A stretch of DNA of 62,093 bases from Longimicrobium sp. (GCF_036388275.1 NZ_DASVSF010000007.1:1-62093), one strand, 5' to 3'. Numbered from the stretch's first letter, positions 7,642-16,596 are shown. Translations and numbers: made by a program. Notes: generated by a model from the sequence alone, not told the origin.

Positions 7642-8158
7642 ACCGCGGGTTCCGATCGAACGAGTGAAGGGGGAAGGGAGCCAGTGTGGGGCTGCTCCCA
7701 AACTGTCGGTGCGCAAAGGCTTGTCATCCTGAGCCCCAGGCGCGCCGGACCGGCCCGGAGTACGAACTTCGCGGGGCGAAGGATCTAGCCTGGGGCACCT
7801 TGAAACCTGGGCGCGGCAGCGGTCACCGTTGCCGAGGCCTCGGCTGCCGTGGGGCCCTCACCCCGCCGCGCTGACACGCGTGCGACCCTCTCCCACAAAC
7901 AGCGTGGGAGAGGGGGTACACCCCAGTTGAGTGGCGTTTCGACTTAGGCCGGCGCATGCCTCGGCCGCCCCCCATCCCCAGCCCTTCCCCCGCAAACCCC
8001 GCGGGGGAAGGGGCCAGTGTGGCGCTGCTCCCAAGCTGAGGTCGCGCAGCAGCCTGTCATCCTGTGCGCTCCCAAACCAATGATGCGCAAAGGCTTGTCA
8101 TCCTGAGCCCCAGGCGCGCCGGACTGGCCCGCAGCACTCACTTCGCGGGGCGAAGGAT
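7642..8158. repeat. 517-bp intergenic block made of dispersed repeat modules D, E and B
   Basis: Between two convergent genes. D module at 7720-7800 (TTGTCATCCTGAGCCCCAGG to CGAAGGATCTAGCC). E module at 7803-7925 (GCGCGGCAGCGGTCACCG, GCCGAGGCCTCGGC, then the hairpin CCCTCTCCCACAAACAGCGT). B module at 7970-8015 (CCATCCCCAGCCC plus a CCTTCCCCCGC/GCGGGGGAAGG hairpin). A second D copy starts at 8095 and continues into the next gene. No coding region is supportable here. Confidence 0.8.
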
Positions 8159-8220
8159 CTAGCCTGGGGCACCTCCAAGCGTCGGCGCGGCAGCGGTCAC
8201 TGATCCCGCGGCCTCGGCTC
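8095..8220. repeat. D/E repeat copy overlapping the 3' end of the HD-GYP gene
   Basis: TTGTCATCCTGAGCCCCAGG to GATCTAGCCTGGGGCACCT, then GCGCGGCAGCGGTCACTG, is a close copy of 7720-7840. It crosses the stop codon of the HD-GYP gene, whose final residues (GSVTAAAPTLGGAPG) are therefore read from the repeat. Confidence 0.75.
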
Positions 8221-9397
8221 CCCCGGCGGTGACCGGCGCGCGGACGGGCTGGCGCTCGTCTTCGAGCACGGCGAAGCGCTGCTCCCACTGCCTCATCATC
8301 TGGACGAACGAGGCGGCCACCCCGGGATCGAACTCCGTTCCCGCGCGCTCCTCAATGTACGTCAGAACCTTTTCCGCCGGCCACGCCTCGCGATAGGGAC
8401 GGTGGGTGCGCAGCGCGTCGTACACGTCGCAGACGTGGGCCAAGCGGCTCGCCGAGTGGCAGCTTCGGCAGTAATGGAGCGCCGGATAGCCCCCGCCGTC
8501 GTGCATGATGTGGTGCTCGTACGCCACCACCGCCGCCATGTCCAGGTTGCGCTCGGTGTCCAGCAGCACCCGCGCGCCGTCGATCGGGTGGCGGTTGATG
8601 ATCGCCCGCTCCTCGGGCGTCAGCTTGCCCGGCTTGTTCAGGATGTCGCGGGGAATGCGCACCTTACCAATGTCGTGAAGCAGGCCGGCCACGCCGAACG
8701 CGCGGATGTCCGACTGCGGATAGCCCAGGAACTCGGCCATCGCCATCGTGAGCACCGCCACGTTCATGGAGTGCGTGGTGGTGTACTCGTCGTGCGTGCG
8801 CAGCCGCAGCAGCGGCAGGATCATCTGCTGGTCGCCGTGCATGGCCACGGAAAGTGAGCGCACCACCGCCTCGGCTTCGGCCAGCGGCACCGGGCGCATC
8901 TGCTCCACCTCGTCGTGCATCCAGCGGATGGCCTGCACCTCGTCCGCCAGCGAGTAGTCCAGCGTGGCCGTCAGCGTCTCCACCGGGGCCGTCTCGCCCC
9001 GCACCCCCACCGCGCCCATGCGGATGCGCGACGGCCGCATCTGCCGGGCTTCCGGCGAGTCCATCACCTGCAGCGTCAGGCGCGCCAGGATCTCCTCCAG
9101 CAACGCCTCCAATTCGTCGCGCGACACCCGCTCGTCGAACTCCAGCCGCTGCATTCCCGCGGCGACCAGCCGGCCGCTCCACTCCCAGTTGCGCAGCTCG
9201 CCCAGCGGCGTGGAACCGTGCACCACCTCGTCGCCCAGGAATGTGAACGACTGCCGCGGCTGGGCCCCCTGCAGGTCTGCGAGCGGCTGGTAGGCGGCGT
9301 CCAGCGCCCGCTCGCGCGCGGGGTGTCCGTCCCCGTACAGCGCCAGCGTGGCGATGGCCTGCGCCATCCCGGTAAGAAAACGTACGGCGTCGCTCAT
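8159..9397 (-). CDS. HD-GYP domain protein (putative cyclic-di-GMP phosphodiesterase)
   Basis: 412 residues; the ATG at 9397 overlaps the stop of the upstream gene by 4 nt, so the two are translated together. N-terminal domain, about 1-120: FLTGMAQAIATLALYGDGHPARERAL, homologous to the N-terminus of the upstream protein. The HD-GYP domain (about 200-370) has LLHDIGKVRIP, RHPIDGARVLL, YEHHIMHDGGGYP and HVCDVYDALRTHRPYR. These supply the metal ligands and GYP signature expected for c-di-GMP hydrolysis. A small CRSC insert sits between GYP and DVYDAL. No receiver domain. The last 20 or so residues come from a dispersed repeat and are unlikely to be functional. Confidence 0.85.
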   Translation of the reverse strand: MSDAVRFLTGMAQAIATLALYGDGHPARERALDAAYQPLADLQGAQPRQSFTFLGDEVVHGSTPLGELRNWEWSGRLVAAGMQRLEFDERVSRDELEALLEEILARLTLQVMDSPEARQMRPSRIRMGAVGVRGETAPVETLTATLDYSLADEVQAIRWMHDEVEQMRPVPLAEAEAVVRSLSVAMHGDQQMILPLLRLRTHDEYTTTHSMNVAVLTMAMAEFLGYPQSDIRAFGVAGLLHDIGKVRIPRDILNKPGKLTPEERAIINRHPIDGARVLLDTERNLDMAAVVAYEHHIMHDGGGYPALHYCRSCHSASRLAHVCDVYDALRTHRPYREAWPAEKVLTYIEERAGTEFDPGVAASFVQMMRQWEQRFAVLEDERQPVRAPVTAGGAEAAGSVTAAAPTLGGAPG

Positions 9398-11451
9398 GGG
9401 GCGGCGGGCGAAGCGGTGAGCAGGCGAAGCATCTCGGGATGGCCGGAGCGCCGGGCGGCGTCCAGCACGGGCTTGGCGGCTGGATGCTGAGGCCAACCGC
9501 GGCCCAGGGCGGCGATGGCGGCCAGCACTTCGGGGGTGGGATGTGCCAGGCGCACGCGGCCCAGCAGGGTGCGTCCCGCGCTGGCCACGCGCACCAGCGT
9601 GGCGACGGCGATCGGCTCACGCGAGCTGCCCAATACGCGAGCCGCCAGCGCGCGCACCTCCGGCTCGGTGGCGGGGTCGTCGATGCGCCGGCACACCAGC
9701 GGAAGCACCGGCGCCGGGCACGCGTCGGCACAGTCGGCCAGCGCCACCCGCAGCACCTGCGTGTCGGGGTCCGTCAGCGCCAGCCCCAGCACGCGCTCGC
9801 GGTCGCCGCCCAGCCGCAGCGCCGCCTTGAACGCCTCGCGCCGCACCCGCTCGTCCTCATGGCGCAGGAACGGCGCGGCGGAGAACCCGTCCGGCGCCGC
9901 GCCGATGCCGGCGATGATGGAAAGCAGGTTGCGGATCAGGTACCAACGATCGTCCGCCATCCGCCGGCCGATCTCCGGGAGCGCCGCCGGGCCCAGCGCC
10001 ACCAGGCGGGCCACGGCGGCCCGCCGGACCGTGCGGCTTTCCGACTCCGCCAGCTCGTCCAGCAGGGCAGGGGCGGCGTCCGCACCCGTGCGCGCCAGCA
10101 CTGCGTCGAGCGCGGCGGAGGCGTCCCCGCCTTCGCGCAGCAGCTTGCGCACGCCGTCGGGGCGGCACGCGTACGCCCATCCCGCCTCCACCAGCTCGCC
10201 TTGGCCCGGCGCGTCGCACAGCAGCTGCACCACCCGGTGCAGCTGGCCGGCCGCCTCCATCCGCTGGACCGCCGCCCAGACGGTGGGGCCGTTGCCGCCC
10301 ACCTCCAGCGCCGTTTCCAGGATGCGTTCGGGCTCGGGAGAGTTGGGGCCGGGGAGCAGGTCGATGATCCCGGCCAGGGTCGTCGACAGGCCGTCCAGCA
10401 CGCGGGTGTAGGCCTGCGGATTGGGATCGGCCAGCCCCCAGCCGCCCACCAGCGCCTCCACCTGCTCGCGCAGGGCCGCGTCGGCCGCGGCCCGCGTGGC
10501 GCCGGCGGGTTCGCCCGCGTGGGTGGCCAGCTTGTTCAGCAGGCGGACGAGCGAGCTGGAGATGGTCTGCCCCTCGCTCTCGGCCGCGATCTCCACCAGG
10601 CGCACGACGGCGTCGCTGGCGAACCCGTGGCTGGCATCCAGGAGAAAGCGGCGGCGCTGTGCCCCATCGCCGCCCATTTCCAGCAGGCGCTTGATGGTGG
10701 CCGGGTTCAGCCGCCCCAGCATGTCCGACATGCGGCGCCGCACTTCGGCCGAGCCGCGCCCTCCCTCCGCCCGCAGCTCCTGCGCAAGCTGAAGCAGGTA
10801 GCCCACGATCACCTGGTCGTACGCCACGGCGTGAGCGTTCTGCTCGATGGCTCTCGCCACCACGGCGGGCTCGGGCGTCTCGTCCGTGTCCGTTCCCGAC
10901 GCCAGGGCGGCCCGGGCCAACCCCACCCACAGCTGCGCCGCGCGGACGCCGGCGGTGGCGTGCCCGTCGTCCGTGGCGCCGTCGCCGGTCAGCTCCAGCT
11001 GCGCGTACGACAGCGAATGGAGGCTGGCGTGGGGCCACGCCTCGTTGCCCCATTCGCGCGGCGGGCGTCCGGGCTCCGTTTCGCGGGCCAGGAAGCAGAG
11101 GAACGCCGACACCTCGTCCACATCCAGCCCGCGCCGGAGCGTGACGGCGCCCACGCGGTGGCGGTGGAGGCGGTCCGCCAGCCCGCTCAGCACCGGGTTG
11201 CTCTCGTCCGTCGCCACGCCCTCGATCACCAGCTGCCGGCGCGCAACGCCGAACGAAAGCGAGGCGCGGTCCAGCAGCACCGTGTCCAGCCGGCGCACCA
11301 CGCCCTCGGCGGAGCGCGCCAGGAACGGATGCCCCGGCGGATAGACGCCGTGGTGCTGCAGCGCGATGGCCAGCTCGACGAGAAAGTTGGCGAGTCCGCG
11401 CGAAAGTGCCACGCGGTCGCCGGGCGGCGACGCCGCCACGGGATGGTTCAT
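9394..11451 (-). CDS. HEAT-repeat-like protein with the same N-terminal domain as its HD-GYP neighbour
   Basis: 685 residues. Residues 1-140 carry 'GLANFLVELAIALQHHGVYPPGHPFLARSAEG' and 'RRGLDVDEVSAFLCFLARE', matching the start of the HD-GYP protein. Most of the rest is an Ala/Leu-rich alpha-solenoid with HEAT-like units, e.g. LLDELAESESRTVRRAAVAR, LPEIGRRMADDRWYLIRNLL and RHEDERVRREAFKAALRLGG. No enzyme motif and no signal peptide, so cytoplasmic. First gene of a two-gene minus-strand operon. A scaffold or sensor for the HD-GYP enzyme is a reasonable guess; nothing proves it. Confidence 0.75.
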   Translation of the reverse strand: MNHPVAASPPGDRVALSRGLANFLVELAIALQHHGVYPPGHPFLARSAEGVVRRLDTVLLDRASLSFGVARRQLVIEGVATDESNPVLSGLADRLHRHRVGAVTLRRGLDVDEVSAFLCFLARETEPGRPPREWGNEAWPHASLHSLSYAQLELTGDGATDDGHATAGVRAAQLWVGLARAALASGTDTDETPEPAVVARAIEQNAHAVAYDQVIVGYLLQLAQELRAEGGRGSAEVRRRMSDMLGRLNPATIKRLLEMGGDGAQRRRFLLDASHGFASDAVVRLVEIAAESEGQTISSSLVRLLNKLATHAGEPAGATRAAADAALREQVEALVGGWGLADPNPQAYTRVLDGLSTTLAGIIDLLPGPNSPEPERILETALEVGGNGPTVWAAVQRMEAAGQLHRVVQLLCDAPGQGELVEAGWAYACRPDGVRKLLREGGDASAALDAVLARTGADAAPALLDELAESESRTVRRAAVARLVALGPAALPEIGRRMADDRWYLIRNLLSIIAGIGAAPDGFSAAPFLRHEDERVRREAFKAALRLGGDRERVLGLALTDPDTQVLRVALADCADACPAPVLPLVCRRIDDPATEPEVRALAARVLGSSREPIAVATLVRVASAGRTLLGRVRLAHPTPEVLAAIAALGRGWPQHPAAKPVLDAARRSGHPEMLRLLTASPAAP

Positions 11452-11827
11452 GGGGATGGAACGAGGGTGTTTGCAATGGAAAGATGAAAGGAAAATCCCG
11501 CGTTGACAACCCCGGTTTTACAAGGCGCCGCCTGGAGAACCCGCCCCGTTTCAACGGGCCATTCCTTTGCTGCCGACACGCACGATATACGGACTTCCGG
11601 CGCATTCGTCCGTTGGTGTGCGGGAGGCGCCGCAGGCTGGAGAAAATCGCGGGACTCCCCCCGCGCGTTCCCTGTGATGCCACGCTCATGATCCGCCACA
11701 TCTCACCCTGGCCGATCCGACCCGTGCGGAAGCCGGAACGCGGGTGCTCCGCCGGCGTCTGCGTGCGCGGAGAAGGTCTGCGGCCTACATTGCGGAGCAG
11801 GTCACCTCCACCCGCCCCCGCCCGCCC
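11452..11827. other. 376-bp divergent intergenic region
   Basis: Separates the minus-strand HEAT/HD-GYP pair from the plus-strand ligase. It is less GC-rich than its neighbours around 11460-11600 and must hold the promoters for both directions. I cannot name a convincing -35/-10 pair (TTGACA at 11503 has no -10 at the right distance) and see no small gene, RNA or dispersed repeat module. Confidence 0.5.
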
Positions 11828-13339
11828 ATGCAGCTCGAATCCGCCGATCCGCCGATCGTCTCGCAGGCACGCGCCCACGCCGCGCGCACGGCCGTCGTGG
11901 CGCCCGAGGGCCGGTTCACGTACGCGGACCTGCTCGACGCGTCCGCGCGCGTGGCTTCGGCGCTGCTGGCCGGGGCGGACGATCTGCGCGAGGCGCGCGT
12001 CGCGTTCCTGGCGGCTCCGGGATGGCACTACGTCGCGACGCAGTGGGGCATCTGGCGGGCGGGCGGCATCGCCGTTCCCCTCGCCGTGTCGCATCCCCCC
12101 GCCGAGCTGGAGTACGTGGTGCAGGATGCCGACGCGTCCATCGTGGTGGCGGACGGCGGTTTCGCGGAGGTGCTGCGCCCCATCGCCGAGCGCAACGGGC
12201 GGCGGTTCGTGGAGAGTGCGGATGCGCTCGCCGCTGATCCCGTGGCGCTGCCCGGGGTGGACGAGGCGCGCCGGGCGATGATTGTCTACACCAGCGGCAC
12301 GACGGGAAAGCCCAAGGGCGTGGTGACCACGCACGCCAACCTGCGTGCGCAGGTGACCACGCTGGTGCAGGCGTGGGAGTGGTCGGCCGACGATCGCACG
12401 CTGCTGGTGCTGCCGCTTCACCACGTACACGGCATCGTCAACGTGCTCTCGTGCGCCCTGTGGTCCGGCGCGGCGTGCGAAATCCTGCCGCGCTTCGATG
12501 CGGACGAGACGTGGCGGGCCATCGAGAGCGGGCGGCTGAGCCTGTTCATGGCCGTTCCCACCGTCTACAACCGCTTGATCACCGCGTACGACCAGGCTCC
12601 GCCCGAGCGCCAGGCGCGCATGGCCGAAGGCTGCCGGCGGATGCGGCTGATGGTGTCGGGCTCCGCCGCGCTGCCGGTGCAGACGCTGGAGCGCTGGCGG
12701 CAGATCAGCGGGCACGTGCTGCTGGAGCGGTACGGGATGACGGAGATCGGCATGGCACTCGGCAACCCGCTGCGGGGCGAGCGCCGGCCGGGGTTCGTCG
12801 GGCTGCCGCTGCCCGGCGTAGCCGTGCGGCTGGTGGACGACGAGGGCGGGGAAGCGCCGCCCGACACGCCGGGCGAGGTGGAAATCGGCGGTCCCAGCGT
12901 GTTCCTGGAGTACTGGCGCCGCCCCGCGGCCACGGCCGAGGCGTTCCGCGACGGCTGGTTCCGCACCGGCGACGTGGCCGTGGTGGAAGACGGCTACTAC
13001 CGTCTGCTGGGCCGCCGCAGCGTCGACATCATCAAGACGGGCGGATACAAGGTCTCGGCGCTGGAGATCGAGGAGGTGCTGCGCACGCACCCCGCCATCG
13101 CCGAGTGCGCCGTGGTGGGCGTGGACGATCCCGACTGGGGCGAGCGCATCTGCGTGGCGGTCGAGGCGGCGGATGGGTCGGCCGTGGCGCTGGATGAGCT
13201 GCAAGGGTGGGCGCGCGACCACCTGGCGCCCTACAAGCTGCCCCGCGACCTGCGCCGGGTAGATGCGCTTCCGCGGAACGCGATGGGCAAGGTCATGAAG
13301 CCCGAGGTGGCGAAACTGTTCGCGGCCGGTGGCGGATGA
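11828..13339 (+). CDS. Acyl-CoA synthetase of the malonyl-CoA synthetase (ACSF3/MatB-like) type
   Basis: 503-residue ANL-superfamily adenylate-forming ligase that makes an acyl-CoA from a carboxylic acid, ATP and CoA. AMP-binding loop TSGTTGKPKG (155-164), A5 motif ERYGMTEIGM, A7 GWFRTGD, hinge and A10 lysine in NAMGKVMK (K488). The segment ERYGMTEIGMALGNPLRGERRPGFVGLPLPG closely follows the MatB/ACSF3 pattern (NP..G.R.PG.VG..LPG), so malonate or methylmalonate is the likeliest substrate. ATG at 11828 gives the usual length. Its stop overlaps the next start, so it is co-translated with an M23 peptidase. That pairing has no obvious metabolic sense. Confidence 0.88.
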   Translation: MQLESADPPIVSQARAHAARTAVVAPEGRFTYADLLDASARVASALLAGADDLREARVAFLAAPGWHYVATQWGIWRAGGIAVPLAVSHPPAELEYVVQDADASIVVADGGFAEVLRPIAERNGRRFVESADALAADPVALPGVDEARRAMIVYTSGTTGKPKGVVTTHANLRAQVTTLVQAWEWSADDRTLLVLPLHHVHGIVNVLSCALWSGAACEILPRFDADETWRAIESGRLSLFMAVPTVYNRLITAYDQAPPERQARMAEGCRRMRLMVSGSAALPVQTLERWRQISGHVLLERYGMTEIGMALGNPLRGERRPGFVGLPLPGVAVRLVDDEGGEAPPDTPGEVEIGGPSVFLEYWRRPAATAEAFRDGWFRTGDVAVVEDGYYRLLGRRSVDIIKTGGYKVSALEIEEVLRTHPAIAECAVVGVDDPDWGERICVAVEAADGSAVALDELQGWARDHLAPYKLPRDLRRVDALPRNAMGKVMKPEVAKLFAAGGG

Positions 13340-13947
13340 AGATCCCGCGCATCACCCTGCGCGCCGCCGTGATCGGCGTGGCGCTGGCGGAGGTGGCGCT
13401 GATCGTGGGGCTGGCGATCTACCTGGCCGCCGCCGACCGGGTGCTCACGATCGGGTTTCCGACACGGGAAAGCCTGGTGGTGCCCGTGGCGGATGCGGCG
13501 GGGCTGACCGTTCCGGTCGCGGGGGTGCTGCGGAGCGAGTTGAAGGACACGTACGGTGCCGCACGTTCCGGCGGCCGGTTGCACAAGGGTGTGGACATCT
13601 TTGCGAAGCAGGGCACGCCCGTCGTCGCCGCCGCGGAGGGCGTAATCGTGAAGCGCGATTCCAACGCGGTGGGCGGGATTTCGGTGTACCAGCGGGGCAC
13701 AGACGCGCGAACCATCTACTACTACGCCCACCTTCACGGGTATCGGCCGGGCCTCAAGGAAGGGGACCTCGTGCGCCCGGGCGACGTGATCGGGTACGTG
13801 GGGAGCACCGGGAATGTCACGGGCTCACCGCACCTCCATTTTTCGATCCACACGGTGACGGACCCGAACCGCTGGTGGAAGGGCCGCGACCTGAACCCCT
13901 TCGATCTCCTGGTTCCGCACGGGGCTCAGCCCGCCAAGAAAAAGTAA
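13336..13947 (+). CDS. M23 (LytM) family peptidase, membrane anchored
   Basis: 203 residues; the ATG overlaps the upstream stop (ATGA). The N-terminal helix at about 9-34 (AAVIGVALAEVALIVGLAIYLAAA) is a signal anchor. The M23 domain has the zinc ligands in LHKGVDIFA (H and D), then YYYAHLHGY, DVIGYVGSTGNVTGSPHLHFSIH with the HLH pair. These are the residues needed for Gly-Gly or D-Ala-diaminopimelate endopeptidase activity, so a cell-wall role in the periplasm is expected. The tail ends AKKK. All catalytic positions look intact. Confidence 0.88.
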   Translation: MKIPRITLRAAVIGVALAEVALIVGLAIYLAAADRVLTIGFPTRESLVVPVADAAGLTVPVAGVLRSELKDTYGAARSGGRLHKGVDIFAKQGTPVVAAAEGVIVKRDSNAVGGISVYQRGTDARTIYYYAHLHGYRPGLKEGDLVRPGDVIGYVGSTGNVTGSPHLHFSIHTVTDPNRWWKGRDLNPFDLLVPHGAQPAKKK

Positions 13948-14266
13948 GCGGCGATGCGCAAACCGAGGGGCACCAAGAGCTCCGCTGGCACGATTCCGGC
14001 TCGCCACGCCGACCACAGTGGGACATAATCCGTGGTGCCGTGTAACTGCGTCCGGGAAGGGGGAAGTTCAAATGCAACCTGGGCGAGAATGGCAACGGGC
14101 CGTCGCGAGGTGCGATGTGCACCGGGCAAAGGCGAATGGCTTGTCCAGCGGGCGATGTGCGGACAGTCTGGCGGTGGGTGAATGCGGGAGCCGCCGTCTG
14201 CGATCTTGACGACGGTGAGACCGTTTTGATGCAGGCCAATGAGATCGAACCAAAACGGGAGGCACG
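13948..14266. other. 319-bp intergenic region, no recognised content
   Basis: Lies between the M23 gene and the DUF2007 gene. The only notable items are TTGACGACGG near 14209 as a possible -35 and a GGGAGG ribosome-binding site just before the next ATG. I see none of the dispersed modules and no credible reading frame. Confidence 0.4.
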
Positions 14267-14599
14267 ATGAGCGATGAATCAGCAAATGGATACGACGCCC
14301 GCGCGGACGAATGGGTGGTGGTGCGCAACTGCGGTTACATGCATGAGGCCGAGCTGATCGTCGCCATGCTGGACGCAGAGGGGATCGATGCCTTCATCCC
14401 CGACGCGCAGATGGGCGGCGGCGTCGGGCTCACCGTGCTAATCCAAGGTGTTCGCGTGCTCGTCCGCGCGTCGGACCTGGAGGAGGCGAACGAAACGCTG
14501 CTCGTCTGGGATGACGAGGCCATCTCGGACGGCGAGGAAGACTTCGCGGACGATGATATTGGGGAGAGTGGGGAATCGGTCGACGACTTCCCGGAGTGA
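14267..14599 (+). CDS. DUF2007-family small protein (putative signal-transducing protein)
   Basis: 110 residues, preceded by GGGAGG 7 nt before the ATG. The core 'WVVVRNCGYMHEAELIVAMLDAEGIDAFIPD' followed by 'GVRVLVRASDLEEANETLL' is the DUF2007 (GlnB-like fold) pattern of a short beta-alpha-beta domain. The C-terminal 30 residues are very acidic (DDEAISDGEEDFADDDIGE). Cytoplasmic, no membrane segment. The role of this family is poorly known. Confidence 0.75.
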   Translation: MSDESANGYDARADEWVVVRNCGYMHEAELIVAMLDAEGIDAFIPDAQMGGGVGLTVLIQGVRVLVRASDLEEANETLLVWDDEAISDGEEDFADDDIGESGESVDDFPE

Positions 14600-14993
14600 T
14601 GATGTGGCCCGTAAGGACCGACTAGCTGCGCGCTGATTCCGCGTGCGTGGGTGAGGGCCCCACGGCAGCCGAGGCCTTTGCATCCGTGACCGCTACCGCG
14701 CCAAGGCTTGTTTCGTGGTTCAGGCTAGATCCTTCGGCCCGCGAGGCATGGGGTACGGGCAGGTTAGGCGCGCCTGGGCCTCAGGATGACAGGGTGTTGT
14801 GCGTCAATCCGTTGCAGGCGCACGGAAGGCGCGCGAAGCAGGTGTGGCCGAAGCGCGAGCGAATTCTCCCTTTCCCCTGCGAAGCGGGGGAGAGGGCCGG
14901 GGAGAGGGGGCTCCCGCGGCATGCGCAGGCAGCTTGTCGAACCCCGACCGAAGTTCTCCCCTCTCCCGGCGCAGTTTGCCGGGGGAGGGGCCC
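14600..14993. repeat. Intergenic block of dispersed modules (E/D reversed, two C copies)
   Basis: 14652-14791 is a reversed E/D module (GAGGGCCCCACGGCAGCCGA to CTAGATCCTTCGGCCCGC to CTGGGCCTCAGGATGACAGG). 14845-14930 and 14951-14991 are C modules: CCTCTCC-type hairpins with GGGGGAGAGGGCCGGGGAG. The second C copy touches the stop codon of the next gene. Confidence 0.75.
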
Positions 14994-15296
14994 TTACGCC
15001 CCCGGCAGAAACCGCGAGCGCGCAATCAGTAGCGCATCCTGCGTCGCGTCCGCGGAGCCTGAGGCCATCGCCTCGGCCGCGCAGGCCAGGGCCTCGGCGA
15101 ACTGCTCCTGGATGGGCGCGGGAATGCCCGACAGGTCCCACCCCGTCCTCCATTCCTCGTTCTGCAGCGCGGTCCGCACTTCATCCGTCCGCCCCTCGTT
15201 CAACGCCACCAGCAGCCCGTCCACCCACTCCACCAGGCTCGCCGAGCCCCCGGACCCGGGGAACACCGGCTCGTCGTTCTCCAATCCATCCGTCAC
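14994..15296 (-). CDS. Small acidic hypothetical protein
   Basis: 100 residues: MTDGLENDEPVFPGSGGS, then helices SLVEWVDGLLVALNEGRTDEVRTALQ and PIQEQFAEALACAAEAMASG. No membrane segment or known motif. Codon use (G/C at third positions) matches that of real genes here and no better frame competes, so I accept it as coding. I do not recognise the family. The end of the gene abuts a C-type dispersed repeat, so its last few residues may be secondarily acquired. Confidence 0.55.
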   Translation of the reverse strand: MTDGLENDEPVFPGSGGSASLVEWVDGLLVALNEGRTDEVRTALQNEEWRTGWDLSGIPAPIQEQFAEALACAAEAMASGSADATQDALLIARSRFLPGA

Positions 15297-15383
15297 GATA
15301 CTCTCCGAGGCTCGGGCGTAGGCAGGCGCACAGGAGCAGCGGAAGCCCTCCGCGCCTCCGCTTGATTCAAAGTCGTTCCGCGA

Positions 15384-16568
15384 TCAGGCGAGCTTCGCCA
15401 GCCGCTCTACCGCTCCGAGCAGCGTCTCGTCTTTCTTGCAGAAGCAGAAGCGCACCTGCTTCGCCCCGTCTTCCGGGCGGTGGTAGAAGCTGCTGCCGGG
15501 CACGCACGCCACGCCGATGTCGCGCACCAGGTGCATGGCGAACTCCACGTCGTTCCCGAACCCGAACGCGCTGATGTCCGTCATCACGTAGTACGCGCCC
15601 TCGGGCCGCGTTACGCCGAAGCCGGCCTTTTCCAGCGCGGGAAGGAACAGGTCCAGCCGCGCCTGGTAGTCGGCGCGCAGCTTGTGGTAGTACTCCGTCG
15701 GCAGCGACAGCGCGAACGCCCCCGCCGCCTGCAGCGGGGCCGCCGCGCCCACGGTAAGGAAGTCGTGCACCTTGCGGATGGCGCTGGTGATCTGGGGCGG
15801 GGCGATGCAGTAGCCCACGCGCCACCCGGTGACGGAATAGGTCTTCGACATGGAGTTCACCGTCCGCTCGCGCATCCCCTCCAGCTGCGCCATGCAGATG
15901 TGCCGCGCCGGCGTGCCGTCGGCGTGCGAGTAGAGGATGTGCTCGTAGATCTCGTCGGTGATGCACAGCACGTCGTGCTCGCGGCACAGTCCGGCGATGA
16001 ACTCCATCTCCTCGCGGGTGAACACCTTGCCCACGGGGTTGTTGGGGTTGCACAGGATGATGGCCCGCGTGCGTCCGGAAAAGGCGGCGCGCAGCTCGTC
16101 GCGGTCGAAGCTCCAGGTGGGCGCGTACAGCTTCACGTACACCGGGCTGGCGCCGGACAGGATGGCGTCGGGGCCGTAGTTCTCGTAGAACGGCTCGAAG
16201 ACGATCACCTCTTCGCCGGGGTTCACCGTGGCCATCAGCGTGGCGATCATGGCCTCGGTGCTGCCGCAGGTGACGGTGATCTCGCGCTCGGGATCGATCT
16301 CCATCCCCAGGTGCCACGCCGTCTTCTGCGCCAGCGCCTGCCGGAAGTCGCGGGCGCCCCAGGTGATGGCGTACTGGTTGACGTCCGCCGCGATGGCGTC
16401 CATCGCCGCCTGCTTGATGGCCTCCGGCGCGCCGAAGTCGGGAAAGCCCTGCGCCAGGTTGATGGCGCCGTACTTCATAGCCTCGCGCGTCATCTCGCGG
16501 ATGACGGACTCGGTGAAGCGGCTGGCCTTGTCGGATACGTGCGACGCGGAGCGGGTGGAGACGGTCAT
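15384..16568 (-). CDS. Class I/II PLP-dependent aminotransferase
   Basis: 394 residues, fold-type I. Signature pieces: INLAQGFPDFGAPEAI at the start, ITVTCGSTEAMIAT, CNPNNPVGKVF (172-183), TDEIYEHIL (about 204-212) and NSMSKTYSVTGWRVGY with the PLP lysine K242. The conserved C-terminal arginine lies in KQVRFCFCKKDE. The 'GFPDF..P' start and overall pattern are those of the kynurenine aminotransferase / glutamine transaminase / methionine aminotransferase branch rather than classical AspC. The exact substrate cannot be read from sequence. Single gene, minus strand; the ATG at 16568 gives normal length. Confidence 0.88.
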   Translation of the reverse strand: MTVSTRSASHVSDKASRFTESVIREMTREAMKYGAINLAQGFPDFGAPEAIKQAAMDAIAADVNQYAITWGARDFRQALAQKTAWHLGMEIDPEREITVTCGSTEAMIATLMATVNPGEEVIVFEPFYENYGPDAILSGASPVYVKLYAPTWSFDRDELRAAFSGRTRAIILCNPNNPVGKVFTREEMEFIAGLCREHDVLCITDEIYEHILYSHADGTPARHICMAQLEGMRERTVNSMSKTYSVTGWRVGYCIAPPQITSAIRKVHDFLTVGAAAPLQAAGAFALSLPTEYYHKLRADYQARLDLFLPALEKAGFGVTRPEGAYYVMTDISAFGFGNDVEFAMHLVRDIGVACVPGSSFYHRPEDGAKQVRFCFCKKDETLLGAVERLAKLA

Positions 16569-16596
16569 CGGAAGAGGTGCGGGTGTGGAAGTTCTG

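Noticed and set aside
7686..7874. Small protein encoded within the D/E repeat
   Set aside because: The frame consists entirely of repeat modules, differs in length and frame between copies and has no ribosome-binding site.
7720..8220. Possible CRISPR array or small RNA cluster in the repeat blocks
   Set aside because: Copies are not evenly spaced, modules differ in type and orientation, and there are no unique spacers of constant length or cas genes.
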